37,426 bases of DNA from Sinorhizobium shofinae (lineage in GTDB: Bacteria > Pseudomonadota > Alphaproteobacteria > Rhizobiales > Rhizobiaceae): NCBI GenBank assembly GCA_001704765.1, contig MBFK01000207.1, forward strand, positions 1-37,426. Direction: 5' to 3'. Both the position numbers and the translations under genes were made by a program. This document shows positions 6,813-14,931 of the stretch, piece after piece. How positions within the stretch are numbered: position 1 is the stretch's first letter; each line of letters starts with the position of its first letter. Under the pieces are notes generated by a model that worked only from the letters and a program-made list of their open reading frames with translations, searched no databases and was not told the DNA's origin.

Positions 6813-8234
6813 ATGGTGGATGCGGTAGAACGGGATCGTCCCAGGGAGGATGCGCTCGAGGAATTGAGGGTCGAACTCGGGGCTCAGGCGGTCCTGACCG
6901 GCAACGACATTCCCTTGCGCAACAGGAACGACTGGAGCAGCAAGCCTCCTGGTCAGCCCCTTGCCGTGTTGCGACCCAGCAATGCAGAGGAAGCGGCGCG
7001 CGCCGTAGCGACCTGCCGGGCCGCCCGGCTGCCCTTCGTGCCTCAGGGCGGCTTGACCGGCCTGTGCGGCGGCGCAACGCCCGAGCCAGGCTGGGTCGCC
7101 ATCTCGCTCGAGCGCATGGTGGGCATCGAAGAAATCGATCCCGTCAGCGCGACCATGACCGTCAAGGCAGGCACACCGCTCGAGGTCGTGCAAAAGGCCG
7201 CCGATGAAGCGGGATTTCTGTTCCCGCTGGATCTCGGCTCGCGCGGATCATGCGCCATCGGCGGCAATCTCTCGACCAACGCGGGCGGAAATCGCGTCAT
7301 CCGCTATGGAATGACACGCGATCTCGTTCTGGGCCTCGAGGTGGTTCTGCCGGATGGAACCGTGCTGACGAACCTCAACAAGCTCCTGAAGAACAACGCC
7401 GGCTACGATCTCAAGCACCTCTTCATTGGATCGGAAGGCACCCTCGGCATCATCACACGGGTGGTCCTGCGGCTGTTCCCCAAGCCGCGCTCCACCACGG
7501 CGGCCCTTTGCGCCCTCTCGAGCTACGAGGATGTGGCGGCGCTGCTGGCAGGCGCCCGCAGCGGGCTCGGGCCCATCCTGTCAGCGTTCGAGGTGATGTG
7601 GCCCGATTATTGGCAGGTCGTCACCGAGCGGCTGAAAGTCCGTTCGCCGGTCACCTCCGGTCACGGTTTTTATGTACTGGTCGAAACGCACGGATCCGAC
7701 GAGGCGAGCGATGCCGCGCGGTTCCAATCCTGGCTGGAGGAGATGATGGAGAGCGGCATTCTGGCCGATGCCGCCGTCGCCCAGTCCCATGCTCAGGTGA
7801 AAGACTTCTGGGCGGTACGCGACGCCTGCGCCGAATTCGGCACCGGGCTTGGACCACATATCTCGTACGATATCGGGCTCGCGGTGGGCCAGATGGACAT
7901 CTTCGCGAGCCGATGCAAGACGGTCCTCGAAGAGGGCATTCCCGGCTGCGAAAGCGTCTATTACGGGCATATAGGCGATGGGAACCTGCATTTGGTCGCC
8001 TGGGTACCGGGACTGCCACTTGACGAGCAACCCAAGGACGCGATGGACATGATCATCTACGGGCTTGTGCGCGAGATGGGCGGCAGCATTTCGGCGGAGC
8101 ACGGCATCGGCACAACAAAGAAGAAGTGGCTTGGCCACGCCCGCAGCGAGGCCGAGATCGCGCTGATGCGGCTCCTGAAGGGGGCGCTCGACCCCGAAAA
8201 TCTGCTCAACCCCGGCAAGGTCATTTCGCTATGA
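6813..8234 (+). CDS. FAD-linked 2-hydroxyacid oxidase/dehydrogenase (GlcD/D-lactate dehydrogenase family)
   Basis: A 473-residue flavoenzyme of the VAO/PCMH family. The FAD-binding domain covers about residues 45-225, with VPQGGLTGLCGGA at 76-88 and GGNLSTNAGGNRVIRYG at 150-166. The C-terminal oxidase domain follows, with the HIGDGNLH motif near residue 385 and EHGIGTTKKKWL near the end. Relatives oxidise D-lactate, glycolate or D-2-hydroxyglutarate, passing electrons to quinone or an electron carrier. The specific 2-hydroxyacid cannot be read from sequence. ATG at 6813 has only a weak purine-rich site (AAGAAGA). The stop overlaps the next start by ATGA, so the oxidase and the TRAP importer are tightly coupled, suggesting the imported acid or a product of it is the substrate. 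Confidence 0.88.
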   Translation: MVDAVERDRPREDALEELRVELGAQAVLTGNDIPLRNRNDWSSKPPGQPLAVLRPSNAEEAARAVATCRAARLPFVPQGGLTGLCGGATPEPGWVAISLERMVGIEEIDPVSATMTVKAGTPLEVVQKAADEAGFLFPLDLGSRGSCAIGGNLSTNAGGNRVIRYGMTRDLVLGLEVVLPDGTVLTNLNKLLKNNAGYDLKHLFIGSEGTLGIITRVVLRLFPKPRSTTAALCALSSYEDVAALLAGARSGLGPILSAFEVMWPDYWQVVTERLKVRSPVTSGHGFYVLVETHGSDEASDAARFQSWLEEMMESGILADAAVAQSHAQVKDFWAVRDACAEFGTGLGPHISYDIGLAVGQMDIFASRCKTVLEEGIPGCESVYYGHIGDGNLHLVAWVPGLPLDEQPKDAMDMIIYGLVREMGGSISAEHGIGTTKKKWLGHARSEAEIALMRLLKGALDPENLLNPGKVISL

Positions 8235-8761
8235 ACCGGTTGTTCCAGGCCATTGAGGCGCTGCTCGCCGTGATGTTGGCCGCCATGGTCGTGATGGTCT
8301 TCGGCAATGTGGTCCTGCGCTATGTCTTCAATTCCGGCATCGTGGTCTCCGAAGAGCTGTCCCGCATTTTCTTCGTCTGGATCACCTTCATCGGAGCGGT
8401 CGTGGCAATGCGCGACGGCTCGCATCTCGGAATGGACACTTTCGTGCGCACGCTCACGCGGCGAGGCAGGATCATCTGTTGCGTGGTGAGCCAGAGCTTG
8501 ATCCTGATCTGCTGCGCAATGCTGTTCCGCGGCACATGGCTCCAGCACGAGGTCAATGCCAGCACCTTGGCGCCCGTGACGGAAATTCCGATGATCTGGG
8601 TCCATGGCGTGACCTATGTATCGGCCCTTGGAATCGGCTTGCACGCGCTGGCCAAGCTCTGGCGCGCTGTGACGGGCCAGATTCGCGACAGCGAACTTCT
8701 CGAAATCAGCGAGAGCGAGGAGATCCCCCCGGTTCCCGTAGCTGAGAGGGTCGACCGATGA
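8231..8761 (+). CDS. dctQ: TRAP transporter small permease (DctQ family)
   Basis: A 176-residue membrane protein with four predicted hydrophobic helices, the normal size for a TRAP DctQ subunit. The first helix carries LLAVMLAAMVVMVFGNVVLRY, and the family-typical VSEELSRIFFVWITFIG follows. DctQ partners the large DctM subunit and is needed for Na+-dependent uptake with a periplasmic binding protein. It starts in a 4-bp overlap with the oxidase gene and ends in a 4-bp overlap with dctM. Its C-terminal cytoplasmic tail is acidic (ISESEEIPP). Confidence 0.92.
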   Translation: MNRLFQAIEALLAVMLAAMVVMVFGNVVLRYVFNSGIVVSEELSRIFFVWITFIGAVVAMRDGSHLGMDTFVRTLTRRGRIICCVVSQSLILICCAMLFRGTWLQHEVNASTLAPVTEIPMIWVHGVTYVSALGIGLHALAKLWRAVTGQIRDSELLEISESEEIPPVPVAERVDR

Positions 8762-10041
8762 CCATCGCGATTTTCACCGGCTCGCTGATCGGCGCCATTG
8801 CACTGGGCGTGCCGATCGCCTTCGCCCTGTTGATCTGCGCCGTCGCGCTCATGGTGCTGCAAGGCAATATCGACACCACGATCCTGTCGCAGAAGATCAT
8901 CGAGGGTGCCGACAGCTTTCCCCTGCTCGCCATTCCGTTCTTCATGTTGGCCGGCGAACTCATGAACGCAGGTGGCATTTCGAAGCGGATCGTCACCTTC
9001 GCGCTGACCTTCGTCGGGCATCTTCGGGGCGGCCTCGGCTTCGTTGCGATTTTCGCTTCCGTTTTGATGGCCGCCATCTCGGGGAGTGCCGCGGCGGATG
9101 CGGCGGCCATTGGCGCGCTTCTCATCCCCATGATGCGCCGAGCCGGCTACGACGTGCCGCGTTCCGCAGGGCTCATCGCAGCCGGCGGCGTGATCGCGCC
9201 GGTGATCCCGCCTTCGATCGGCCTCATCGTCTTCGGCGTCATCGCCAACGTCTCGATCGGCAAGTTGTTCCTGGCCGGGATCGTTCCGGGACTGATGATG
9301 GGACTGTCTCTCCTCCTCGCCTGGCTGTGGGTTGCGCGGCGCGACAAGGCCAAGATCCTGCCGCGTCAGGACTGGAGTGCCAGGTTGCGCGCCGGCATCG
9401 ACGGCATCTGGGCGCTCGTCATGCCGGCTGGCATTATCGGCGGGCTCAAATTCGGCATCTTCACCCCGACGGAGGCTGGTGTCGTTGCTTGTGTATATGC
9501 CTTCGTGATTGGCGCCTTCGTCTACAAGGAGTTGCCCCTGCGCCAGCTCCACCCGATACTCGTGGCCTCCGCAAAGAGCACCGCCGTCATCGTCTTCCTG
9601 ATCGCGACCGCGCTGATTTCGGCCTGGCTTATAACCCTATCGGAGCTGCCCTCGCAGGTTGAGGCGATGCTCAGCCCCTTTATGGACAACAAGATCCTGA
9701 TGATGGCCGTCATAATGGTCATTGTGGTGATCGTCGGCACCGCGCTGGACTTCGCGCCGACCCTGATGATCCTCACCCCCGTCCTTATGCCGGTGATCAA
9801 ACAGGCGGGCATTGACCCGGTCTATTTTGGCGTCCTCTTCATCATGAACAACGCGATCGGGCTGATAACGCCGCCCGTCGGCATCGTGCTCAATGTCATG
9901 TGTAGGGTCGCCAACATTTCCATGGGCGATCTGATGAAGGGCTTGTGGCCCTTCCTCTGGGCCGAGCTCATTGTTCTCTTCCTGCTCGTCCTCTTCCCCG
10001 ATCTTGTCATGGTTCCACTCGACTGGCTCACGCGCCGATAA
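8758..10041 (+). CDS. dctM: TRAP transporter large permease (DctM family)
   Basis: A 427-residue polytopic inner-membrane protein, the usual DctM length, with twelve or more hydrophobic segments. Family motifs include the loop AISGSAAADAAAIGALLIPMM and the VIPPSIGLIVFG region, with FTPTEAGVVACVYA in the second half and NAIGLITPPVG near the C-terminus. It forms the transport path for an organic anion driven by the sodium gradient. It is translationally coupled to dctQ and followed 23 bp later by the binding protein. TRAP systems typically carry carboxylates, matching the 2-hydroxyacid oxidase and keto-acid lyase nearby. Confidence 0.95.
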   Translation: MTIAIFTGSLIGAIALGVPIAFALLICAVALMVLQGNIDTTILSQKIIEGADSFPLLAIPFFMLAGELMNAGGISKRIVTFALTFVGHLRGGLGFVAIFASVLMAAISGSAAADAAAIGALLIPMMRRAGYDVPRSAGLIAAGGVIAPVIPPSIGLIVFGVIANVSIGKLFLAGIVPGLMMGLSLLLAWLWVARRDKAKILPRQDWSARLRAGIDGIWALVMPAGIIGGLKFGIFTPTEAGVVACVYAFVIGAFVYKELPLRQLHPILVASAKSTAVIVFLIATALISAWLITLSELPSQVEAMLSPFMDNKILMMAVIMVIVVIVGTALDFAPTLMILTPVLMPVIKQAGIDPVYFGVLFIMNNAIGLITPPVGIVLNVMCRVANISMGDLMKGLWPFLWAELIVLFLLVLFPDLVMVPLDWLTRR

Positions 10042-10064
10042 AAATCCATAGGGAGGATTAAACA

Positions 10065-11084
10065 ATGCGCATGCTCATCACACGAACCGGCATTGCGGCG
10101 ACCATCGCCGCCACCGCACTCTTTGCCGCGGGATCGGCCAATGCCGAGTTCGAAGACCGGACGATCCGCGTCTCGAACGGTGTCAGCAAGGAACACCCCA
10201 TGGGTAACGGCCTTGCCGCCATGGGAACCTGCACGCTTGAGAGAACTGGCGGCAAGATGAAGATCCAGCCCTATTGGGACGGCGCTCTCGGCAATGATCT
10301 GACCGCGACCCAAAGCGTGCGGACCGGCTCCCTCGAAATGGTGCTGACGTCGACGGCGCCGCTGACCTCGATTATCCCCTCCTTCGGCGTCTTCGATCTA
10401 CCCTTCCTGTTCAACGACGAGAAGGAGGCCGACCAGGTGCTTGACGGCAAGGTCGGCGGGTGGTTCTCGGACAAGCTGCCAGCGGTCGGCGCGGTCAACC
10501 TCGCCTGGTGGGAGAACGGCTTCCGCCACACAACCAACTCGCGCCATCCGATCACCAAGGTCGAGGACTTCCAGGGCGTGAAGATGCGCGTCATGCAGAA
10601 CAACATCTTCATCGACACATTCAAGGAGCTGGGCACCAATGCAGTGCCGCTCGCTTTTTCGGAGATCTATTCCGCCCTCGAGACCGGAACGGTCGACGGC
10701 CAGGAGAACCCATTCAACAATATCGAGAACATGAAGTTCTACGAGGTTCAGAAGTACCTCACGTTAACCAAGCACGCCTATAGCCCGACGCTGGTGCTGT
10801 TCTCCAAGAAAGTGTGGGATGAGCTCTCGCCAGAGGAGCAGAACGTTCTCAAGGAATGCGCCCTCGTGGGCCAGAAGGAGCAGCGCAAGGTCAACCGGGA
10901 GAAGTCCGAGGTCAGCTTGGCCAACCTCAAGGACCAGGGAATGCAGGTCAACGAGATCACGACCGAGGAGATGGAGCGGCTACGCGAGAAACTCAAGGTG
11001 ATCTATGAACGCCATGCGGCATCGATCGGACCCGAAACGCTCGATCTCGTCTTCGCCGAGCTCAAGCGCATCCGGGGAGATTGA
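10065..11084 (+). CDS. dctP: TRAP transporter periplasmic substrate-binding protein (DctP family)
   Basis: A 339-residue secreted protein. It has an N-terminal signal peptide (basic MRMLITRTG, hydrophobic core, likely cleavage after AGSANA around residue 26). The DctP fold shows in the conserved FQGVKMRVMQN segment, whose arginine forms the salt bridge to a substrate carboxylate, and in ALETGTVDGQENP. GGGAGG-like sequence (AGGGAGGA) lies about 8 bp before ATG 10065. It captures a carboxylate in the periplasm and hands it to DctQM. The presence of the binding arginine supports an acid ligand, but not its identity. Confidence 0.94.
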   Translation: MRMLITRTGIAATIAATALFAAGSANAEFEDRTIRVSNGVSKEHPMGNGLAAMGTCTLERTGGKMKIQPYWDGALGNDLTATQSVRTGSLEMVLTSTAPLTSIIPSFGVFDLPFLFNDEKEADQVLDGKVGGWFSDKLPAVGAVNLAWWENGFRHTTNSRHPITKVEDFQGVKMRVMQNNIFIDTFKELGTNAVPLAFSEIYSALETGTVDGQENPFNNIENMKFYEVQKYLTLTKHAYSPTLVLFSKKVWDELSPEEQNVLKECALVGQKEQRKVNREKSEVSLANLKDQGMQVNEITTEEMERLREKLKVIYERHAASIGPETLDLVFAELKRIRGD

Positions 11085-11105
11085 GCCCTCCCGCAAGCCA
11101 ATCCG

Positions 11106-11153
11106 CACGGCGCCGGTACGGCTTGTCGCCATCCGGCGCCGTGTATATATCTT
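11106..11153 (+). terminator. Terminator-like hairpin after dctP
   Basis: A perfect 11-bp inverted repeat, CACGGCGCCGG at 11106-11116 and CCGGCGCCGTG at 11133-11143, encloses a 16-nt loop and is followed by TATATATCTTT. The strong G+C stem and T-containing tail fit an intrinsic terminator. It would separate the TRAP operon from the GntR gene, or reduce read-through into it. Confidence 0.6.
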
Positions 11154-11232
11154 TGGCGTGCCGCCGCAAGCCGGGCCGACCCGGATCAGATCTCTCTCGA
11201 ACGGCGGCAATCGCCTGCAACTGGATCCTGCC

Positions 11233-11895
11233 ATGCCGTCATTGAAGCTCGAGCCGTCACAATCTCTGGCCCAGAAGGTGGCGTCGCGTTTGCGACAGGC
11301 GATCATCGAGGGTGAGTTTCCGCCCGGTGCCGTCATCGCCGAGGAGATGCTGGCACAATCCTTCGGAATCAGCCGTACCCCCGTTCGGGAAGCTCTGAAC
11401 CAGCTCCAGTTGCAAGGGCTGGTGGTGATCCGCCCCCAGGTCGGTAGCTTCGTCTTTAGCCCGGACGCCGAGGACATCGCGATGCTTTGCGAATTCCGCG
11501 CCATTCTGGAGCCCCAGGCTGCCAGACTGGCCTACCGGAACGACCGGCCCGGCACGCTCGCCGAGCTCGAAACGGTGATCGGCGAGATGGAGAAGGCCGT
11601 AGAGGCGAAGGACAAGGTCGCCTATGGTCGCGCCGATACGGCCTTTCATGAGACTTTCGTCAATCACTGCGGCAATCGCTACGTGCAGGAATCCTATCGT
11701 CTGGTGGCCGGACGCGTTGCGGCACTCAGGACCAACTACAGCGCCCCGATCGACGTGCAGACACCCCGCTCCTTCAAGGAGCACCGCGCATTCGTCGAGC
11801 TCTTTGAAAAGGGCGCGTTCGAAGAATTCGACCGCCTGATGCGGATCCATGTGACGGACACCGCCAAGACATACACGGCGGCGCTGCGCCTGTGA
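11233..11895 (+). CDS. GntR-family transcriptional regulator (FCD subfamily)
   Basis: A 220-residue regulator. The N-terminal winged helix covers about residues 10-75 (SRLRQAIIEGEFPPGAVIAE, then LAQSFGISRTPVREALNQL), and an all-helical FCD ligand-binding domain follows. Conserved FCD metal/ligand positions are visible as D...H (RADTAFHETF) and later histidines (EHRAF, RIHV). ATG at 11233 is chosen because GntR domains start close to this point; the same frame is open far upstream without homology. FCD regulators bind short dyads and release them on binding a carboxylate metabolite. The 17-bp palindrome at 6777-6793 is its most likely target, by position and by type. Confidence 0.88.
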   Translation: MPSLKLEPSQSLAQKVASRLRQAIIEGEFPPGAVIAEEMLAQSFGISRTPVREALNQLQLQGLVVIRPQVGSFVFSPDAEDIAMLCEFRAILEPQAARLAYRNDRPGTLAELETVIGEMEKAVEAKDKVAYGRADTAFHETFVNHCGNRYVQESYRLVAGRVAALRTNYSAPIDVQTPRSFKEHRAFVELFEKGAFEEFDRLMRIHVTDTAKTYTAALRL

Positions 11896-11984
11896 TCCTA
11901 TCACGCCTGCACACCCTCGCAGCTCTCGCGAAGGGATGTTGTAGGATCCGCGTTGCGATCACGACCACGCACGAGCGTTGGGCG

Positions 11985-13055
11985 CTACAAGGCCAATCCG
12001 CTTGCCCGGTCGAAGACGTGGACGTGGTCGGCGCTGACCTTGGTTTCGAACCGAGCGCCATAACGAGCCGGATGTTCGCCGTCCACGATCGCAACGACGG
12101 ATTGGCCGGCGAGGTCGAAGACCACGTGTGTCTGTGCTCCGGTAGGCTCCACCAACAGGGTCTTTCCGGCGAGCGTCGTCTCGCCGGCACCAGGGTTAAG
12201 ATGTTCTGGACGCAGCCCGATGGTGACGGCCTGGCCGACCTTTACCTTCCGATCCGGTGCGATGGCGATTTTCGAACCATCGCCGAGGCGTGCCGCCGGC
12301 TGGGCGCCGTCGCCCTCCACCGTGCAATCGAGCATATTCATCGCCGGCGAACCGATGAAGGCGGCGACGAAGAGATTGGCGGGTTTTTTGTAAAGTTCGA
12401 GTGGCGTACCGACCTGCTCCACCCTGCCATGGTTCAGGACCACGATCTTGTCGGCGAGCGTCATGGCCTCGATCTGATCGTGCGTGACGTAGATCGAGGT
12501 TGTCTTCACTTTCTGATGCAGCGTCTTGATCTCAGAACGCATCTGTACACGCAGCTTGGCGTCGAGGTTGGAAAGCGGTTCGTCAAAGAGAAAGATCGCC
12601 GGATTACGGACGATGGCACGACCCATGGCGACGCGCTGGCGCTGGCCGCCCGAAAGCTGCGCAGGCTTGCGGTCAAGCAATGCCGTAAGGTCGAGCATGC
12701 GCGCGGCCTCGTTGACACGGCTTTCCATGTCCGCTTTCGGGAACCCCGACAGTTTCAGATTGAAGCCCATGTTCTGCGCGACAGTCATATGCGGATAGAG
12801 CGCATAGGACTGAAATACCATAGCGATATTGCGCTCACGCGGTGTCAGGTTGTTGACCACTGCGCCACCGATGGCGATGTCGCCGCTGCTGATCTCCTCC
12901 AGGCCGGCGATCATGCGCAACAATGTCGACTTTCCACATCCGGAAGGCCCGACAAGTGCGATGAACTGGCCATCTTCCACAGCAAGTGAGATGTCGTGGA
13001 TGACCTCGAGGGAGCCATAGGCCTTCCGCAGATGTCTCAATTCGACTGACGCCAT
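11985..13055 (-). CDS. Sugar ABC transporter ATP-binding protein (MalK/UgpC family)
   Basis: A 356-residue ATPase. The Walker A motif GPSGCGKS is at residues 36-43, the signature LSGGQ at 134-138, and Walker B FLFDEP at 155-160 followed by SNLDA. The C-terminal third is the TOBE/OB regulatory domain of the CUT1 sugar transporter ATPases. It energises uptake by the two permeases just upstream (25 bp gap to the MalG-like gene). It is the last gene of a minus-strand operon of binding protein, permease, permease and ATPase. Sugar specificity cannot be read from it, since such ATPases are often shared. Confidence 0.95.
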   Translation of the reverse strand: MASVELRHLRKAYGSLEVIHDISLAVEDGQFIALVGPSGCGKSTLLRMIAGLEEISSGDIAIGGAVVNNLTPRERNIAMVFQSYALYPHMTVAQNMGFNLKLSGFPKADMESRVNEAARMLDLTALLDRKPAQLSGGQRQRVAMGRAIVRNPAIFLFDEPLSNLDAKLRVQMRSEIKTLHQKVKTTSIYVTHDQIEAMTLADKIVVLNHGRVEQVGTPLELYKKPANLFVAAFIGSPAMNMLDCTVEGDGAQPAARLGDGSKIAIAPDRKVKVGQAVTIGLRPEHLNPGAGETTLAGKTLLVEPTGAQTHVVFDLAGQSVVAIVDGEHPARYGARFETKVSADHVHVFDRASGLAL

Positions 13056-13079
13056 AATTCTGTGCTCCGACGATTTCGC

Positions 13080-13928
13080 TTAGGACTTCACGGCGCCAGC
13101 GGTCAGGCCGGCAATGATATGCTTCTGTGCAAGGAAAAATACGATGACGGTCGGCAGGATGGTCAGCGTAATGAAAGCGAGCACTAACTGCCATTCGGTG
13201 CCGTACTCGCCGCGATAGACCATGATGCCCAGTGGCCAGGGATACTTCGCTTCAGAGTTCAGCATGATCAGCGGCAGGATATAGCTGTTCCAGCTACCGA
13301 CGAACGAGATGATGCTCACGGTCGCCACGATCGGCCGCGACAGCGGCAGCGAGATGTACCAGAAGAAGCGCAGATAGCCGCAGCCATCGACAAATGCCGC
13401 CTGGAACAGTTCTTCGGGAAGGTTGCGAAAGTAATTCCTGAAAAGCAGGATACTCATGCCGAGCCCGAAGGCGACCTGCGGTAGCACCACTCCCCAATAG
13501 GTGTCGAGTAAACCGAGATCGCGGATGCGGATGAAAAGCGGCAGGATCGCGGTGGCCGCTGGAAACATCAGACCAAGCAGAAAATAGTTGAGCAGGAACG
13601 AAGAGCCGAAGAAGCGCACATGGGCGAAGGCGAACGCCGCCATCGACGAGACGACGAGCGTGAGAGATACCGTCAGCGCCGCAATGACGAGCGAATTGAA
13701 GATCTGCAGCCAATAACGCTCGCCGAAAAGGATGTCCGTGTAGTTCGACCATTGCCATTCGGCGGGAAGCCCGAACGGATTGGTGCGCAGGTCGCCGAGC
13801 GACTTGAATCCTCCGAGCGCCGTGGTCAGCAACGGTATCAGGACCAAAGCCGCGATCAGCGTCAGCGACACGTAAAGATAGACGCGCGTCTGCAACGGCA
13901 TGCGTAGGGTCGACGTCATATCAGTCAT
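13080..13928 (-). CDS. Sugar ABC transporter permease (MalG family)
   Basis: A 282-residue CUT1-type inner-membrane permease with six hydrophobic segments. The cytoplasmic coupling helix motif is present as EELFQAAFVDGCGYLRFFWYISLPLSRP. The open frame extends far upstream into the MalF-like gene; ATG at 13928 overlaps the stop of that gene by 8 bp and gives the normal family length, and ATG at 13919 is an alternative. It forms the translocation channel with the MalF-like subunit. Confidence 0.92.
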   Translation of the reverse strand: MTDMTSTLRMPLQTRVYLYVSLTLIAALVLIPLLTTALGGFKSLGDLRTNPFGLPAEWQWSNYTDILFGERYWLQIFNSLVIAALTVSLTLVVSSMAAFAFAHVRFFGSSFLLNYFLLGLMFPAATAILPLFIRIRDLGLLDTYWGVVLPQVAFGLGMSILLFRNYFRNLPEELFQAAFVDGCGYLRFFWYISLPLSRPIVATVSIISFVGSWNSYILPLIMLNSEAKYPWPLGIMVYRGEYGTEWQLVLAFITLTILPTVIVFFLAQKHIIAGLTAGAVKS

Positions 13929-14859
13929 TGCGCATGAATATCCTTTTGTAACCGAAGGCGAGCGTGACGCAGATGATGAAGAGGACGACTCCGACAGCGC
14001 TGCCGAGGCCGACCTGCATGCGCATGACGCCATAGGTGTAGAGAAAGGTGACCATCGTCTGCGTGGAGTTCGAAGGTCCGCCGCCGGTGAGCGGCATGAT
14101 CATGTCGAACAGCTGCAGCGAGCCTATGACGGCAAAGAAGATGGAAAGGCGCAGCGTCGATCCGAGCAATGGAAGCGTAACGTAGCGGAACTTCTGCCAG
14201 CCCGTCGCACCATCGATCTCGGCAGCTTCCAGTACGCTCTTGTCGAGCGACTGCAGCCCCGCGATGAAGAGCATCATATGGAAGCCGAAATACTTCCAGA
14301 CGATGACGCCGAGCACCGCGTAGATGGCCACGTCCTTGTCCGCAAGCACGTAGGGCGTCGCAAAGCCGAAGAAGTTCGATATCGCTGCAAAGAGGCCGTA
14401 GTCGCCATCATAAATGAAGCGCCAAATGAGACCGGCTGCGACGTCCGCAAGCACGTAAGGCAGGAAGAAGATCAGTCGGAAGCTCACGACGCCGGCAATA
14501 CGATGCGCCAGCATCGTGGAAAGCCAGATTGCCAGCGGAACCTGGATGGCGATCGATATCAGGATGATCAGGCCATTGTTGATGAGCGCCTGCGTGAAGG
14601 CGGCATTGCGGAAAAGCACCTGGAAATTGCGGATGCCGATGAACTCCGTCGGGGTTCCATATCCGTTCCATTTGTAGAGGCTGTACCAGGCCGCCTCACC
14701 CATCGGCATGATAACGAACAGCGTGAAGAGCAAGAGAGCTGGCGGAAGGAAGAACACTAGGACTGCCCAGCGGTCATGGGCGACCGAACTGCGCTTCCTT
14801 GTGACAGTCCTGACCGGTCTTGCTGCGCGAGCCCCGGAAGAAATCGAAATATTCGCCAT
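13921..14859 (-). CDS. Sugar ABC transporter permease (MalF family)
   Basis: A 312-residue CUT1-type permease with a basic N-terminus (VTRKRSSVAHDRW) and six hydrophobic segments. The coupling motif ESAEIDGATGWQKF-type appears as LEAAEIDGATGWQKFRYVTL. ATG at 14859 gives the usual length; an in-frame upstream start at 14931 would abut the binding-protein stop but adds 24 residues without homology. The gap to the binding-protein gene is 72 bp, a common place for a processing or attenuation hairpin that keeps the binding protein more abundant than the permeases. Confidence 0.92.
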   Translation of the reverse strand: MANISISSGARAARPVRTVTRKRSSVAHDRWAVLVFFLPPALLLFTLFVIMPMGEAAWYSLYKWNGYGTPTEFIGIRNFQVLFRNAAFTQALINNGLIILISIAIQVPLAIWLSTMLAHRIAGVVSFRLIFFLPYVLADVAAGLIWRFIYDGDYGLFAAISNFFGFATPYVLADKDVAIYAVLGVIVWKYFGFHMMLFIAGLQSLDKSVLEAAEIDGATGWQKFRYVTLPLLGSTLRLSIFFAVIGSLQLFDMIMPLTGGGPSNSTQTMVTFLYTYGVMRMQVGLGSAVGVVLFIICVTLAFGYKRIFMRND

Positions 14860-14931
14860 CTGTCTCACTTTCGCATTCGCCAGGCCCGATCCCGGCGCTT
14901 CTGATGGCGCCGGGAAGGAATGCGGAACCAA

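Noticed and set aside
6667..7077. N-terminal extension of the DapA-like lyase
   Set aside because: The frame is open upstream, but the family sequence begins at ATG 6666 behind a strong AAGGAGG; the extension crosses the divergent promoter and is Arg/Pro-rich noise.
11892..12989. 365-codon plus-strand ORF
   Set aside because: It is the antisense shadow of the MalK-like gene, which has all ABC motifs; the plus-strand product shows no family features.
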